DNA from: Xylanimonas oleitrophica
GTDB taxonomy: Bacteria; Actinomycetota; Actinomycetes; Actinomycetales; Cellulomonadaceae
NCBI RefSeq assembly: GCF_003244315.1
Contig: NZ_QKWH01000002.1
Location: forward strand, 62,001 to 126,000
Length of the DNA: 64,000 bases
Reading direction: 5' to 3'
Shown here: positions 62,958-64,000 of the stretch, piece after piece
Layout: every line of letters begins with the position of its first letter
How positions within the stretch are numbered: position 1 is the first letter of the stretch
The notes under the pieces: generated by a model
Database searches by the model: none
Seen by the model: only the letters and a program-made list of their open reading frames with translations
Told to the model about the DNA's origin: nothing
Position numbers and translations under genes: made by a program

Positions 62958-63926
62958 TCATGATTGTACGACTTCATCGCCCAAGGGGGCGTCCTGCTCC
63001 AGGTTGTCGCCGGTGTCGCCTTCGGGGAGCACCGTCTCGGCGCCTTCCATGCTATTTGTTCGCAGATCGTCGAGAGTATCGACCGGTGTATTGCGAAACT
63101 CGACATGGCCGGAGTCGGGGAGGTAGATGCCGGATGGCCAATCAGGCTTACCCAGGCACTCCCTGCAGAGGTTCACCACGTCGATCGGTTCGACAGTTTC
63201 TGAGTGGATCCTCGCCATCGCAACATACACGGAATCAAGACTGTGCCGATCGAGGGCAAATAGCGGATACTCTCGGCCATTCCAAACACCCTTGAACTCG
63301 CGAGAGTCGAGGAGCCGGAGATCGGAAACAGGGAACTCGTTGCGCACACCACTGTCGACGGCGCATTGTGCCAGTGCCCATGCGGTCTCTACGGATAGGG
63401 TGAAGTATCGATTTGAGCAGGCCGACAGCACCCGAAAGCCGGTGTCGATAGAGGGGCCGAAGTAGTCGTACAGATAGTTCGGCGACCGCGTCGTGAGTGC
63501 CTCGTCGTTTAGTTCTACGACACCCTTGTCCGACTTCTCGATTGTCGGATCCCGCGGTATGGAACTCTCGCTGTCTGGGCCAGGGAAGGTGGCGATAAAT
63601 GCACCGCCCTTGGTCTTCATGCCGACATCCCGCAAGGGGCCCTTCTCGTACGCGTCCATGGTCTCAACCCAGATTCGGGTGGCGCGAAACACGTCCGTTT
63701 CCGTTGTGACGGGAGTCGTAAAGATCAGTTCGTCACCGACAGGCTTCCAAAGATCAAACCCAGGCGCGTACTTCTTCTCTAGCGTCAGTTCGCCGAGAAT
63801 CTGAGGGAACTCCCGATAAAACGAAAGGAAGGCTTCCTGCCATAGAGGCTCGCGCTGCTTATATTGGGTCGAGCCAACAAGGTCGCAGGACAGAAAGAGT
63901 AGCGATCGCGGAGTTGCTTTCGTCAT
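62958..63926 (-). CDS. Class III nucleotide-cyclase-like protein
   Basis: The 322-residue protein carries a class III cyclase catalytic core: first metal Asp15 in FLSCDLVGSTQYK, and KPVGDELIF with Lys61 and second metal Asp65. LYDYFGPSIDTGFR follows, where Asp154 aligns with the adenine-selecting Asp, Asp161 replaces the catalytic Asn, and Arg165 is the transition-state Arg. The residues needed for catalysis thus look mostly intact. A C-terminal part (about 225-322) with LCRECLGKPDWPSGIYLP and an acidic tail has no recognised family. It heads a two-gene minus-strand unit with the sce7726-type gene. Anti-phage Pycsar cyclases also belong to class III, so a defence role is possible. No ribosome site is evident at the ATG. 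Confidence 0.6.
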   Translation of the reverse strand: MTKATPRSLLFLSCDLVGSTQYKQREPLWQEAFLSFYREFPQILGELTLEKKYAPGFDLWKPVGDELIFTTPVTTETDVFRATRIWVETMDAYEKGPLRDVGMKTKGGAFIATFPGPDSESSIPRDPTIEKSDKGVVELNDEALTTRSPNYLYDYFGPSIDTGFRVLSACSNRYFTLSVETAWALAQCAVDSGVRNEFPVSDLRLLDSREFKGVWNGREYPLFALDRHSLDSVYVAMARIHSETVEPIDVVNLCRECLGKPDWPSGIYLPDSGHVEFRNTPVDTLDDLRTNSMEGAETVLPEGDTGDNLEQDAPLGDEVVQS

Positions 63927-64000
63927 CGGAGACCAAGAACCTGCGCGCGCACCTCCACGGCGGCGGGCGACACTTCAAGAATTCGGGCAATTGCGTGTGT

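Larger units (their letters stand above)
60345..64000. mobile_element. Candidate genomic island inserted next to tRNA-Arg(CCU)
   Basis: After the tRNA the DNA shows lower GC and more A/T at third positions than the rest of the window, most clearly from about 61100 onward. Its genes are unusual: a broken phage-like frame, a beta-family protein, an sce7726-type nuclease-like protein and a cyclase-like protein. Gene spacing is looser and the island runs beyond the window. No integrase and no repeat of the tRNA 3' end (att site) were found within the window, so integration at the tRNA is inference. Confidence 0.45.

Noticed and set aside
63927-64000. A possible next gene upstream of the cyclase-like gene
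   Set aside because: The final 74 bases hold no start or recognisable coding pattern and are cut off by the window end.

Overview
The DNA is very GC-rich and gene-dense, with many ATGA/GTGA stop-start overlaps and leaderless-looking starts. Gene content includes flagellar FlhA with a full Che set, a C50-carotenoid operon, actinobacterial ydaO (c-di-AMP) riboswitches ahead of NlpC/P60 hydrolases, a group-Ic aspartate aminotransferase and ROK-controlled xylose genes. Together these point to a motile, pigmented, plant-polymer-degrading actinobacterium of the order Micrococcales (Cellulomonadaceae/Promicromonosporaceae-like). The genus cannot be fixed from the sequence alone.

Layout. 1-18.4 kb: end of a flagellar/chemotaxis locus (flhA 3' part, a FlhF-like protein with a lost P-loop, csrA, cheA, cheW, three MCPs, a sugar-binding lipoprotein translationally coupled to one MCP, a GGDEF-EAL protein, cheB-cheR, then alternating cheY-cheX-cheY-cheX). 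18.7-24.6 kb: envelope/exopolysaccharide synthesis (polyprenyl-phosphate sugar transferase, cellulose-synthase-like GT2 coupled to a secreted GH18 protein with chitin-binding modules). 24.7-29.9 kb: CAP lipoprotein, purine permease, ugd and a short operon ending in a GT2. 29.8-35.4 kb (minus): idi-crtE-crtB-crtI-crtYe-crtYf-crtEb, every junction overlapping by 4 bp, with a divergent MarR regulator and MFS transporter. 37-43 kb: serC, a DtxR-type repressor, two tandem promoter-riboswitch-NlpC/P60 units, universal stress protein. 43-51.4 kb (minus): drug ABC exporter, aspartate aminotransferase, dimethylargininase-like protein, EcsC-like, OsmC, MerR, glycogen-debranching-like enzyme. 51.6-60.2 kb: GT4, membrane proteins, thyA-folA, xylB, xylA and a divergent ROK regulator.

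60.3-64.0 kb: a tRNA-Arg(CCU) gene is followed by DNA of visibly lower GC and different codon use. It carries a broken phage-like small gene, a T4-beta-family protein, an sce7726-type PD-(D/E)XK protein and a class III nucleotide-cyclase-like protein. This looks like the start of an island inserted at the tRNA gene and is the best candidate for an undescribed (possibly anti-phage) system. The window ends inside it.

How the parts connect: the chemotaxis block contains a solitary sugar-binding protein wired to an MCP, and xylose catabolism genes lie elsewhere in the window, consistent with sugar-seeking. The envelope, riboswitch-controlled hydrolase and carotenoid genes all concern the cell surface.
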